From Paenibacillus lemnae (GTDB lineage: Bacteria; Bacillota; Bacilli; Paenibacillales; Paenibacillaceae): DNA of 64,000 nucleotides. The translations under genes and the position numbers were made by a program. Shown piece by piece: positions 34,556 to 42,917 of this stretch (position 1 is its first letter; every line of letters begins with the position of its first letter). Below the pieces are notes generated by a model, which did no database searches, was not told where the DNA came from, and saw only the letters and a list, made by a program, of their open reading frames with translations. The DNA lies in NCBI RefSeq assembly GCF_012933385.1, contig NZ_JABBPN010000009.1:62001-126000 (forward strand). Direction: 5' to 3'.

Positions 34556-34860
34556 GTCGTGTTCTCCCATCCGCTGTTCATAATCAACACTCCCTGGTCT
34601 GTATAACGTTTATTCTAATCACTCACGGCTAGACTGACATTATTAAATTCCGTAATTCGGAATTATAGTTCCGAATTTCAATCCCGATATATACGACCAT
34701 TATAGTGGGTTTTAACAGAAAAGCAAGAACAATTTTCACTTTATGCCAGGAAACTGCTTGTTCTTCCAATGCAATTCATCCCTGCACTTGATTAAGCAGC
34801 TATTAAAGCTTACTATTTGTCTAAGAAAAGGTTTACTTTACCAGGAGGAACTTCGGCAAC
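34556..34860. promoter_or_regulatory. Divergent control region of the catabolic operon
   Basis: This region of about 300 bases lies between iclR and the importer ATPase gene. On the minus strand two TATAAT motifs are visible, one at 34662-34667 within the operator and one at about 34693-34698 with TTGCTT 16 bases upstream. The second would place the start of transcription just before the tripartite operator. Confidence 0.5.
34647..34677. promoter_or_regulatory. Tripartite operator, probable IclR-regulator binding site
   Basis: The region contains ATTCCG-N5-CGGAAT (34647-34663) and, sharing the middle half-site, AATTCGGAA-N6-TTCCGAATT (34654-34677), the latter a perfect 9-bp inverted repeat. 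Half-sites of this kind fit IclR-family operators, and the site lies between the iclR gene and the operon. Confidence 0.72.
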
Positions 34861-35625
34861 GTGCAGAATAAAAACAAAACTGTGATCCGATCCATGGATC
34901 TGCTCAATCTCTTTCAAAACCATCTCAAACTCAGCATCAATGACATGACCAAGCTGTCCGGCATTCCCAAAACATCGGTTCATCGCATGATCGGCTCCCT
35001 CGAACAGATGGGCTTTCTCTGCAAGGATGAAGATGGACAATACACACTGGGACTGCTGTTTCTGCAATTTGGTAATCTCGTGGCAGAGCGTCTGGACATC
35101 CGGAACATATCGCTCCAGGTGATGGAGAAGCTGCGGGATGATATCGGAGAAGCCGTTCACCTAGTCCTGCGGGACGGGGAAGAGACCATGTATATTGAAA
35201 AGCTGGACACTCATCATCCTGTCAGGCTGTTCACCAAAATCGGCAAAAAAGCACCCTTGTATGCAGGTGCTTCTTCGAGAACGATTTTGGCATTTATGCC
35301 GCAGGAGGAACGGGAGGCCTATCTGGAATCTGTTGTTCTGAAACCGATCGGCTGCGGAACCATGACCGATAAGGACAAGCTTCGTGCATCGCTGGAACGC
35401 AGTCAGCGTGACGGTTACAGCTTCAGCCGCTCTGAGCTGGAAAACTACACCGCTGAGCTGAGCGTCCCTATATTTGATCATACCGGTCAAGCCATCGCTG
35501 CGCTCAGTATCGCTGGCCTGGAGGTGCGCTTCGACGAAGAGCATATGCCGGAGCTCATCACCAAAATCAAAGCGGCAGCTCATGAAATTTCAAGCAAACT
35601 CGGCTATAACGGGCATTCATACTAA
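34861..35625 (+). CDS. IclR-family transcriptional regulator
   Basis: This 254-aa regulator has an N-terminal winged helix-turn-helix (MDLLNLFQNHLKLSINDMTKLSGIPKTSVHRMIGSLE) and a C-terminal IclR effector domain (EAVHLVLRDGEETMYIEKL to IAALSIAGLEVRF). The start is a GTG at 34861 with AGGAGGAAC 12 bases upstream. It is divergent from the sixteen-gene catabolic operon and is expected to control it in response to a pathway acid. Downstream there is a long hairpin with a T-run. Confidence 0.92.
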   Translation: MQNKNKTVIRSMDLLNLFQNHLKLSINDMTKLSGIPKTSVHRMIGSLEQMGFLCKDEDGQYTLGLLFLQFGNLVAERLDIRNISLQVMEKLRDDIGEAVHLVLRDGEETMYIEKLDTHHPVRLFTKIGKKAPLYAGASSRTILAFMPQEEREAYLESVVLKPIGCGTMTDKDKLRASLERSQRDGYSFSRSELENYTAELSVPIFDHTGQAIAALSIAGLEVRFDEEHMPELITKIKAAAHEISSKLGYNGHSY

Positions 35626-35672
35626 TTACATTCTCATCCGTAGGTTGAAATTACACACAGGTCCACTTCGAT

Positions 35673-35782
35673 TGAGAACCATCTTCCGATCGCTGTTATC
35701 CCCAGATTTTTTGAATTGATACCCACATAAGGGTAAATCCGGGGATAAAGGCGAACGCTTCGCTTCTCCAGATCGGTTCTCA
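35673..35782. repeat. Long imperfect nested hairpin
   Basis: Outer arms TGAGAACC(A)TC and GATCGGTTCTCA pair around inner arms TTATCCCCAGATTT and AAATCCGGGGATAA. The total span is about 110 bases. It follows the iclR stop by about 50 bases and may be a 3'-end RNA structure. Confidence 0.55.
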
Positions 35783-35820
35783 CTCTACGTTAAACATGTG
35801 AATTTTAATTTCATTTTATA

Positions 35821-35901
35821 TAGCTTTCGTGTGGAAAGCTTTGAGGCTTACGCTCTCGCTAGTCCGTAATCGATGCATCCCCTCCGCTGCTTCGTGCATA
35901 T
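35821..35901 (-). repeat. Dispersed REP-like repeat, copy 2
   Basis: The reverse complement matches 6210-6290 at about 85% of positions and keeps a hairpin AGCTTTC-N5-GAAAGCT. Like copy 1 it lies between two convergent genes. Confidence 0.75.
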
Positions 35902-35920
35902 CCATCCCAAAGAAGACATT

Positions 35921-35986
35921 AAAAAACCGCTCTTTAGTAAAATGGAGGCATCAGCCAGCCACCACTTATTAAAGAAACGGTTTTTT
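35921..35986 (+). terminator. Terminator-like hairpin downstream of iclR
   Basis: AAAAAACCG at 35921 pairs with CGGTTTTTT at 35978-35986, with a second paired block (CTTTAGTAA / TTATTAAAG) inside. The T-run after the stem serves the plus strand, and the A-run allows use in both directions. Confidence 0.65.
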
Positions 35987-36011
35987 GTTGTAAGAGATGG
36001 CCGAAGCAGAA

Positions 36012-36034
36012 ATAAGCCCGGAAACCGGGCTTAT
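36012..36034 (-). terminator. Terminator hairpin of the FAD oxidoreductase gene
   Basis: A perfect 10-bp stem (ATAAGCCCGG / CCGGGCTTAT) with a 3-nt loop lies 20 bases after the stop codon of the minus-strand gene. The T-run is short. Confidence 0.75.
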
Positions 36035-36053
36035 CAAGTAAATCGCTTCTGCC

Positions 36054-37628
36054 CTACACCGCATGCACCGCAGGCCATTTCAGTTCAACGCCGGCTTCCA
36101 CCAGCATGTTCTGGAAGGCTTTCAGGTGCTCCGGTGTGTTCCGCACTTCACGCGGTGTAACACCGTGATCGGTGCAGTACGCGGCGAGGTAACCGGCGGA
36201 TTCGCCGATGTTCCACTCGACCGGGTGCAGCCGGTAGCAGCCGTTGGTGATATGGGTAGTGCCGATGTTCTTGCAGGCGGCAATCAGATTGTTCACCCGC
36301 ACTGGAATCAGACTGCCAAGCGGGATCTGAAACGGCAGGCTCGACACATCAATGTAGGTCCGCAGGCCGGTGCTTGGATGCAGGTCGATCCGATAACATC
36401 CGATGCCGACGGAATCGAAGAAGTCGGCTGCTTTGCCATCCGGACGCAGATCTGCCCCGACATGCTGTTCCGTCACCGTGAACTCTGCCTGTATGCGGCG
36501 GGACTCACGAATGTACGGCATTTTGGCTAAGCCGTCAGGCGTGCCTGCAATATCCGGACGAAGGCGCAGGCCGGGATAGCCCTTGCCGCCGTCCGGACGC
36601 GGAGCCTCGGTCTGCATCCAGTACATCAGGGACAAACTGAGCTCCTTCGCCCGCTTCAGATGAAGCTCCCGCTCCTCTGGCGATACATCGATGATTGAGC
36701 CGAGCCAGTAATCGTTCGCCGGCCAATTGACGACCGTCACGTTCGTGTCAAACGTTCCTGGTGCGAAATTTTCCCGGTCCAGCAGCTGCCGGTATTTCCA
36801 CAGCGAGAAGGATTTCCCGTCCGGGAACAGGCTGTAGGTTACAGGCTCCAGGGTGTGCGGGACAAGTCCCGCCCAGCTAAGCTGCTTATCCGGCCAGAAA
36901 TCGGCCTTGTATTCTCTCCAGAATTCATAGTTCTCGGGCTTGGCAATCGTATGGTCTTCCCCTTCGCAGTAGTCCATCACGAAGCACCAGGTCAATGCCT
37001 GCATGTCCTGCGGATCGGCTTCCCCCTGCAGTGCGTGCGGTTCGCCTGTCTGTTCAAAAGACTCGGCACCCGTGACATATTCTACCCCGGCAAGCGGAAG
37101 AAGGTCTCCCTCTTCCGTCGCATCCAGTATGCAGCTGCCTGTCAGCACAAATACTTCGTCCGTGACTTTATTCCGCACATGTACAGAGCGGATTTCGTCG
37201 CCTTCACACGCTGCTTCAACCGGCACATGCTCTGTGAGAATAACCAGCCGGCCGCTGTGAATGTAGGGTGCCATCATATCCCGCAGCACGGCCAAAGCCG
37301 TACGAGGTTCATGGGCTACCGCACTGACCATCGCACTTCCGGGATTAAAGTGGATATCTCCCCGCGCCTCTGGTGTGACCGGAAAATGCTCCTTGTAGTA
37401 GTTCCGCACCCGGGTGCGGAACTCCCGATAGCTCGCCGTCGAACCAAAGCTCTCGATCCAGGGATGTTCATCCGGCGGTACGATCTGGCTGGTAATTTGT
37501 CCCCCGATCCAGTCGGTTTCTTCGGTCATGATGACGCGTTTTCCTGACTTTGCAGCAGCCAAGGCAGCAGAGCTGCCTCCCAGGCCGCCGCCAATGATCA
37601 CGATATCTGCAAAATGCTTGGTTTCCAT
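36054..37628 (-). CDS. FAD-dependent oxidoreductase of the FAD_oxidored (PF12831-like) type
   Basis: This 524-aa flavoprotein begins with the dinucleotide motif DIVIIGGGLGGSSAALAAAKSGK and continues with the GQITSQIVPPDEHPWIE segment characteristic of FAD_oxidored proteins, which often accompany sugar-uptake genes in Bacteroidota and Paenibacillus. There is no signal peptide. It is the last gene of the second sugar module, after an MDR dehydrogenase, so it may oxidise the imported sugar or a derivative. ATG codons at 37628 and 37646 are both possible; the former has GGGGGTG at suitable spacing. The substrate is unknown. Confidence 0.85.
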   Translation of the reverse strand: METKHFADIVIIGGGLGGSSAALAAAKSGKRVIMTEETDWIGGQITSQIVPPDEHPWIESFGSTASYREFRTRVRNYYKEHFPVTPEARGDIHFNPGSAMVSAVAHEPRTALAVLRDMMAPYIHSGRLVILTEHVPVEAACEGDEIRSVHVRNKVTDEVFVLTGSCILDATEEGDLLPLAGVEYVTGAESFEQTGEPHALQGEADPQDMQALTWCFVMDYCEGEDHTIAKPENYEFWREYKADFWPDKQLSWAGLVPHTLEPVTYSLFPDGKSFSLWKYRQLLDRENFAPGTFDTNVTVVNWPANDYWLGSIIDVSPEERELHLKRAKELSLSLMYWMQTEAPRPDGGKGYPGLRLRPDIAGTPDGLAKMPYIRESRRIQAEFTVTEQHVGADLRPDGKAADFFDSVGIGCYRIDLHPSTGLRTYIDVSSLPFQIPLGSLIPVRVNNLIAACKNIGTTHITNGCYRLHPVEWNIGESAGYLAAYCTDHGVTPREVRNTPEHLKAFQNMLVEAGVELKWPAVHAV

Positions 37629-37681
37629 TGGTTTTAACACCCCCATATCCGCCCTATGCGGGCAAATGACTATGATGCAAA

Positions 37682-38680
37682 CTATTGTTCATATTTGAAG
37701 ACGGTACCCATCACGGCTGATGCTGCGCTGTATGAATCATACGCGCTTTGCGCCTCCTGAACGGGAACAACACGGGAGATCAGCGGCTTGATGTCAATTC
37801 GCTTCTCGGCGAGGAGCCGAATATACTCCGCAATGTTGCGTCCTTCCGTCCAGCGTACAAATCCGATCGGGTAGTCTTTGTTTTCCAGTTCATAGCCGGC
37901 GTCATAACGTCCTGGTCCACCGGCTCGCGAAATAAGCACCTGCGCTTCTTTACTGAACATTTGGCCCCGGTTAAAGCTCATCGACAAATCGCCCACAATG
38001 ACGATCTTGCCTTTGTCCCGAATCCACTTCATGGAGGAGTTTATCAGCTTTTCACCCGGACCGCCGGCGCACAGGACGACACTGTCCACTCCGTGGCCTC
38101 CTGTTACGGTGTCTATGCTTTTCTCAAGGTCTTCCTGATTGTCGTAGGTGTGCGCCATGTGCTGCTTCATGCTTTTGACGCGATCCTGATTCAGGTCATA
38201 TCCCAGCACCTGGTTAGCAGCGGCAGAGGCAATCTGAGCGATGATCTGTCCCAGGATGCCCAGGCCCACAACAACAACCGATTCTCCAAAACGCAGGTCC
38301 GCGATCCGCAGCGCATGAATGGCAATAGCCCCCAGGCCTGCAAAAGCAGCTTCTTCCGGATTCACATGATCCGGTACAAGCGCTGTTAGATTAGAAGGAA
38401 CAGCCAGTTCCTCCGCATGGCGCACATAAGGCGCTCCATAACAGGCAACACGCTGACCTGCTGTAAGGCCAGTCACCCCTTCTCCAATCTCGGTGACGAT
38501 GCCGACTGCGCTGTATCCGATAATGACCTGCTTCTCGGATGCCCGCTTGATGAAGGTCATTTCGGTTCCCGGACTGATCGCTGAATATTCGGTACGGATA
38601 CGTACATGCCCTGGTTGAAGGGGAGGTCTTTCTATCTCTGTCAAGCCGACCTTCCCATGCTGTGTAGCAACTGCTTTCAT
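37682..38680 (-). CDS. MDR-family (zinc-type) dehydrogenase lacking the usual Cys
   Basis: This 332-aa medium-chain dehydrogenase has the GroES-like N-terminal half and a Rossmann half with VVVGLGILGQIIAQIASAAA. Where alcohol dehydrogenases have a catalytic-zinc Cys (GxCGTD/GxCGSD), it reads YSAISPGTEM, so zinc catalysis in the classical way is doubtful; this SAISPGTE subfamily is common in sugar clusters. The ATG at 38680 follows AAGGAGGAGCC ideally. It lies 22 bases after the AraC regulator stop, in the same operon as the transporter, and presumably acts on the imported sugar. Confidence 0.87.
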   Translation of the reverse strand: MKAVATQHGKVGLTEIERPPLQPGHVRIRTEYSAISPGTEMTFIKRASEKQVIIGYSAVGIVTEIGEGVTGLTAGQRVACYGAPYVRHAEELAVPSNLTALVPDHVNPEEAAFAGLGAIAIHALRIADLRFGESVVVVGLGILGQIIAQIASAAANQVLGYDLNQDRVKSMKQHMAHTYDNQEDLEKSIDTVTGGHGVDSVVLCAGGPGEKLINSSMKWIRDKGKIVIVGDLSMSFNRGQMFSKEAQVLISRAGGPGRYDAGYELENKDYPIGFVRWTEGRNIAEYIRLLAEKRIDIKPLISRVVPVQEAQSAYDSYSAASAVMGTVFKYEQ

Positions 38681-38702
38681 ATATGGCTCCTCCTTATCCA
38701 CC

Positions 38703-40937
38703 CTACTCTGCGGCCTTTTTCCTGTATTCGCTTGGAGATACGCCGCAATATTTTTTGAATGTCGTTGTAAATGTTGATGAGTTTGTATATCCCGTTTTTT
38801 CACCGATTTCGGCAATACTCAAATCGGAATTCCTTAAATATTCCCTGGCATGAGACAGTCGGACTTTATTCAAATATTCCACATAGTTCACGCCGAACGT
38901 CTTTTTGAAATAATTCGAAAAATATTTCGAGCTGGTATCCAGCACTTCTGCCATATGATCCAAATACAGATTCTCCATATAATGCAGCTCAATATATTGG
39001 GAAATAAATGCCGGATTCAGCTTGCTCTTCGAATCCACGTTTCGCATGGCCATGATCCTGCGCAGCCCCTCCATCAGTGCTTCCCTGACTTGATCCACAC
39101 TGTAGGCTTCCCTGAGCCGCTGCATCATCTCGGTCTCCATGCGAAACAGTTCATACCGGTTTTCCTCCGAGGTATCTGCCTGCTTCAGCATAACCAAAAA
39201 CATCGTCTGTGCCATATGTACAAGCTGATGATGATGAACATGCTTGCCGCTATTCTCTTCAATAACCTCGTTCACAATATCCATCGCTTCATCCTGCTTG
39301 CCGGTCATGAGACAGTTGGAGAGCTTCTCGATCTTCTGCAGCGGGAAATAAATATCCGTTACGAACGAAATTTTTTCCGTATCGATCAAGTGCACGTTAC
39401 CATTGACATCACGGTATTGAAAGCCATTCCGCACATCCTGATAAGCCTCCCGGCAGTTGCTGATTTTCGATTCAAACACACGGCTGATGCAGCCCTGCAG
39501 TCGGAACGAGCGCAGCCCTGTCTCCTCTGCCTGCCGGATACAATGATCCAGCTTCTTCAGCAGCTTTTTCCGCTCTGCCGGGATATCGACACTGATCAGC
39601 AGCAGGAATCTAAGATGCTCTTCATGAAACACAACAACATGCTCCAGCTCCCCAGTCACCTCGGAGCGCAGCCGTTCCGTAATATCCTCAATGGACCACT
39701 CCTGCTGCTCCCTGTTGTCCACAGGAATCAGGTGAATAGCGGCCATCATGAAATATCTGCGCTGAAAAAGATCAGCATAGTGGTTCTGCATCTGCATCTC
39801 GTATTCCCTGGAATGCGGAAGCCCGTCGAGCGTCTGAAGGAACACGCCCCTTTGGATCTCTGAATCGACCAGGTGCATCTGGCTCCTTAACGATTCGTTC
39901 TCCCTTTGGATCTTCACGATCCCGCTCTGAATTTTCACGAAATCGTTGCCTTTCAGATTGGAACCGCCCAGCAGCTGCACAATATTTTTGACCGGCCGGT
40001 ACAGATAAATGCTGAGCAGCACAGATAGCAGGACCGCCAGTACAATTGCTCCGTACATAATCCACTGATTCGCATTCGTGACAGAGCCGATATTTTGAAA
40101 CTTGTAAGGCAGCTTGTTAATGTAAATAAATCCGTTGTAATCCGATTTGTAGAAATTGTACTCAAAATTCTCCCGCTTGACCGAGGCTTCGCTGGACGGA
40201 TTGAAATACACATCATTCAGAATTTCAACCAGATCCAGATCCTTCTCTGTGCTGAGTACTAGATTCCGGTTCGCATCGAGCACAATAAGGGAAGCTCCCG
40301 GGATCATGCCTTTGAGATCGATGCTGCTCAGCAGCTTGTTCACATCAATCAGCACCATCAGCTTTTTGTTGGACATTCTCAGCCTGCTGCTGTCCACCGC
40401 CACAATCAGTTCTTTCTTTACGGTAGAATCAATCTCCGAGTACGTGTCAGCTGGAAAAACTGTAAAATCATGTTCTGACCGGATAAAGTTTTGCCAGAAC
40501 ATCGAATTGTACTTGAGATTTGTGTACTTCCGGTCAAACAAAGCTTCCATACTGCTGCTTCCGTTAGGGGTAATTGCCAGCTTGTAGTCATACGTAATAA
40601 TGGCATTTTCCACATAATCCATCGTCGACACCATGCGGGCCAGGCTGTCTTCCAGCAGCAGAACTTTCTCCATATCCTGCTGTCCGCTGCTGTCTACAAT
40701 CTGTCCATATGGAAGCGCATGAATGTTGAACATCAGATTGTTGATGGACGTGAAGCTGGCGTCAAACGACTGGATGATATTACGAATAACCATCCGGTTG
40801 TTTTCCGTCACCTTCTCATAGATACCGGAAATCGAGTTTTTGTATACCATATAGTTGAATATAAACATGATGCCGACGACCAGCTGCAGGGCGAAAAAAA
40901 TCTGTAGAAGGCCTCTGTTCGCGATCAATCGATTCAA
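38703..40937 (-). CDS. Membrane-bound AraC-family regulator of sugar module 2
   Basis: This 744-aa one-component regulator has a membrane helix near residues 8-30, a Cache-like extracytoplasmic sensor to about 290, a second helix near 293-318, and a C-terminal AraC double helix-turn-helix (about 645-744) ending CGVSPSEYRKKAAE. The TTG at 40937 is preferred because AGAGAGGTGATC, nearly the perfect anti-16S complement, lies just upstream; an ATG at 40961 has no ribosome site. Unlike modules 1 and 3 it lies between the permeases and the enzymes. Confidence 0.9.
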   Translation of the reverse strand: MNRLIANRGLLQIFFALQLVVGIMFIFNYMVYKNSISGIYEKVTENNRMVIRNIIQSFDASFTSINNLMFNIHALPYGQIVDSSGQQDMEKVLLLEDSLARMVSTMDYVENAIITYDYKLAITPNGSSSMEALFDRKYTNLKYNSMFWQNFIRSEHDFTVFPADTYSEIDSTVKKELIVAVDSSRLRMSNKKLMVLIDVNKLLSSIDLKGMIPGASLIVLDANRNLVLSTEKDLDLVEILNDVYFNPSSEASVKRENFEYNFYKSDYNGFIYINKLPYKFQNIGSVTNANQWIMYGAIVLAVLLSVLLSIYLYRPVKNIVQLLGGSNLKGNDFVKIQSGIVKIQRENESLRSQMHLVDSEIQRGVFLQTLDGLPHSREYEMQMQNHYADLFQRRYFMMAAIHLIPVDNREQQEWSIEDITERLRSEVTGELEHVVVFHEEHLRFLLLISVDIPAERKKLLKKLDHCIRQAEETGLRSFRLQGCISRVFESKISNCREAYQDVRNGFQYRDVNGNVHLIDTEKISFVTDIYFPLQKIEKLSNCLMTGKQDEAMDIVNEVIEENSGKHVHHHQLVHMAQTMFLVMLKQADTSEENRYELFRMETEMMQRLREAYSVDQVREALMEGLRRIMAMRNVDSKSKLNPAFISQYIELHYMENLYLDHMAEVLDTSSKYFSNYFKKTFGVNYVEYLNKVRLSHAREYLRNSDLSIAEIGEKTGYTNSSTFTTTFKKYCGVSPSEYRKKAAE

Positions 40938-41001
40938 ACGGATCACCTCTCTTGATGTCATCCCTTCATAAACACCATGTTATACCCAAGCGGTGCGTAC
41001 G

Positions 41002-41877
41002 TCACCCTTTTTCGGAGCCAAGCATAACACCTTTGGCAAAATACTTTTGTGCAAACGGGTAAATGAGCAGCACCGGAATCATCGCCAGCACAATTGTTGC
41101 ATTTTTCATGGACTGTGGTGCCAGTGCTGATGCGTCCACGAGATTCGTATTGTTACTGCTTTCCGAGAATATGAGCATATCCCTAAGCACGACCTGAAGC
41201 GGATACATGGTGGAGTCGTTCAGATAAATGAGCGGAATAAAGAAGCTGTTCCAGTGGCCCATGAAATAGAACAAACCGATGGAAGCAAGCGCCGGCTTCG
41301 AGAGCGGGATCATAATCTGGAACAGAATGCGGTATTCTGATGCTCCATCAACCACAGCCGCTTCGCGAAGTCCTTCCGACATATTTTCATAAAAGCTTTT
41401 CAGAATGATCAGCTCAAACGTCCAGATGGCATTCGGCAGCACAAGCGCCCATACCGTATCGATCATCCCCAGCTCTTGAACGATCAGATAGTTCGGGATG
41501 ATGCCGGGATTCAAGAACATCGTCAGGATAATGGCTACCATAAAGAATCTGCGTCCAAAAAATCCGGCGCGTGACAGCGGATATGCCGCAATCGCGGTGA
41601 AGAGCAGGTTGATCGTCGTACCTAGTGCTGTGTAGTATATAGTGTTCATATAGGCTCGCGGAATTCTAGCATCCTTCAGCACCTGAGCATAGGCATCCAG
41701 ATTAAACCCTACCGGGAATAAAGCAACTCTTCCTTGAAGCACGGCCGCGGTATCACTGAAAGATACCGATGTAATATACAGAATCGGATAGATGGTGATA
41801 ATAGCCAGGCAGGTCAGAATGATCGCATTGACAACAGAAAAGAGGGAGATGTTATTCATGCTGAATTTTTTTACCAT
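41002..41877 (-). CDS. Carbohydrate ABC transporter permease (YtcP type), module 2
   Basis: This 291-aa membrane protein has six hydrophobic segments, the EAA loop REAAVVDGASEYRILFQIMIPLSKP and the C-terminal GVMLGSEKG. Its ATG at 41877 overlaps the end of the LplB-type gene (shared ATGGTAA), a junction also seen in module 3 at 63275-63281. It forms the import channel with the preceding gene. Confidence 0.94.
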   Translation of the reverse strand: MVKKFSMNNISLFSVVNAIILTCLAIITIYPILYITSVSFSDTAAVLQGRVALFPVGFNLDAYAQVLKDARIPRAYMNTIYYTALGTTINLLFTAIAAYPLSRAGFFGRRFFMVAIILTMFLNPGIIPNYLIVQELGMIDTVWALVLPNAIWTFELIILKSFYENMSEGLREAAVVDGASEYRILFQIMIPLSKPALASIGLFYFMGHWNSFFIPLIYLNDSTMYPLQVVLRDMLIFSESSNNTNLVDASALAPQSMKNATIVLAMIPVLLIYPFAQKYFAKGVMLGSEKG

Positions 41878-42833
41878 AGTCCTTTACCTCCCAGCTTTCT
41901 GCTCATGTAATTGGAAGACAGCAGAAGCACCATAGCTACAAGAGCCTCAAACAGACCTACAGCTGCCGCGTAGCTGTAATTGGCTTCCAGCAATCCTTTC
42001 CGGTATACGAATGTAGAGAATACATCTGCCACATCATAGGTCATCGGGTTATAGAGCAGGAGTACTTTCTCGTAGCCGATGCGGAGCAGTGATCCTGTCT
42101 TTAGAACAAACATGATGATAATGGTCGGCATCAAGGACGGAATGGTAATGTTAAAAATCATATGACGCCGTTTCGCACCATCCACCTTGGCGGCTTCATA
42201 TAGTGAGGGGCTGATGCCCGCAATGGCAGCCATGTAGATAATCGCCTCATATCCGGTATGGGTCCAGATATCAGAAGCAATATAGATCGGCCGGAACCAG
42301 TTCGGGTCGATCAGGAAGTATTTCCCCTCGAAGCCGAATACGGCCAGGAGCTGATTGATCATCCCGTTGTTTGGAGACAGGAAGTCAATGACCATACTGC
42401 TGATAATAACGACCGAAAGGAAAGACGGCAGATAACTGATCGTCTGCACGGATTTTTTAAACCATCTTACCCGCACCTCATTCAGCAGGATCGCCAGTAT
42501 AATCGGAAACGGGAAAGAAAACACCATAGAGGAAACCCCCAGGATCAATGTGTTCTTAAACAATTTCCAGAAATCCGGACCGCTGAAGAAATTGATGAAA
42601 TGCTTTAAACCAACCCAAGGGCTCTCAATAATGCCCGTAAAGACACTGTAATCCTTAAAAGCAATAAGCAAACCGTATAGCGGGCCGTAACGGAAGATAA
42701 GATAGAACAGGAAGCAAGGAATGAACAAGATCAGCAGCTGCCTGTCACGCTTCATATGCTGAAATGCGGTCAGCGTACGGCGCGGCGCCGATTTCTTGGG
42801 TGGCGTGCCTGCTTCCATGCCGGCCTGTGACAT
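41871..42833 (-). CDS. Carbohydrate ABC transporter permease (LplB type), module 2
   Basis: This 320-aa membrane protein has a basic N-terminus, the segment YGPLYGLLIAFKDYSVF, the EAA loop YEAAKVDGAKRRHMIFNITIPS and the end SRKLGGKGLW. The ATG at 42833 has the ideal AAAGGAGGAACC. It follows the binding protein, with a stable hairpin between the two that may keep the binding protein in excess. Confidence 0.94.
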   Translation of the reverse strand: MSQAGMEAGTPPKKSAPRRTLTAFQHMKRDRQLLILFIPCFLFYLIFRYGPLYGLLIAFKDYSVFTGIIESPWVGLKHFINFFSGPDFWKLFKNTLILGVSSMVFSFPFPIILAILLNEVRVRWFKKSVQTISYLPSFLSVVIISSMVIDFLSPNNGMINQLLAVFGFEGKYFLIDPNWFRPIYIASDIWTHTGYEAIIYMAAIAGISPSLYEAAKVDGAKRRHMIFNITIPSLMPTIIIMFVLKTGSLLRIGYEKVLLLYNPMTYDVADVFSTFVYRKGLLEANYSYAAAVGLFEALVAMVLLLSSNYMSRKLGGKGLW

Positions 42834-42857
42834 AATGGTTCCTCCTTTAGATATGGA

Positions 42858-42887
42858 GCAGCATCCGGCTGTAAGACCGGATGCTGC
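42858..42887 (-). other. Intercistronic hairpin between binding protein and permease
   Basis: A perfect 11-bp stem (GCAGCATCCGG / CCGGATGCTGC) with an 8-nt loop lies between the two genes. No T-run follows on the minus strand, so it is more likely a stabilising or processing structure than a full terminator. Confidence 0.7.
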
Positions 42888-42917
42888 GTTCATCCTCTTT
42901 TTTTAGTTATTCAAATA

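Larger units (their letters stand above)
35626..36053. other. 428-base gene-free region with repeats and hairpins
   Basis: This gap between convergent genes holds a long imperfect hairpin at 35673-35782, REP-like copy 2 at 35821-35901, a T-tailed hairpin at 35921-35986 and the terminator of the minus gene at 36012-36034. No protein-coding gene is supported. Confidence 0.7.

Noticed and set aside
34556..34860. Riboswitch or T-box upstream of the catabolic operon
   Set aside because: No T-box core, and no TPP, SAM, FMN or molybdenum-cofactor aptamer motif was recognised; the palindromes fit protein operators.
38850..39863. 337-codon open frame on the plus strand
   Set aside because: It is antisense to the AraC regulator, has no ribosome site and shows a low-complexity His/Leu/Ile composition typical of a shadow frame.
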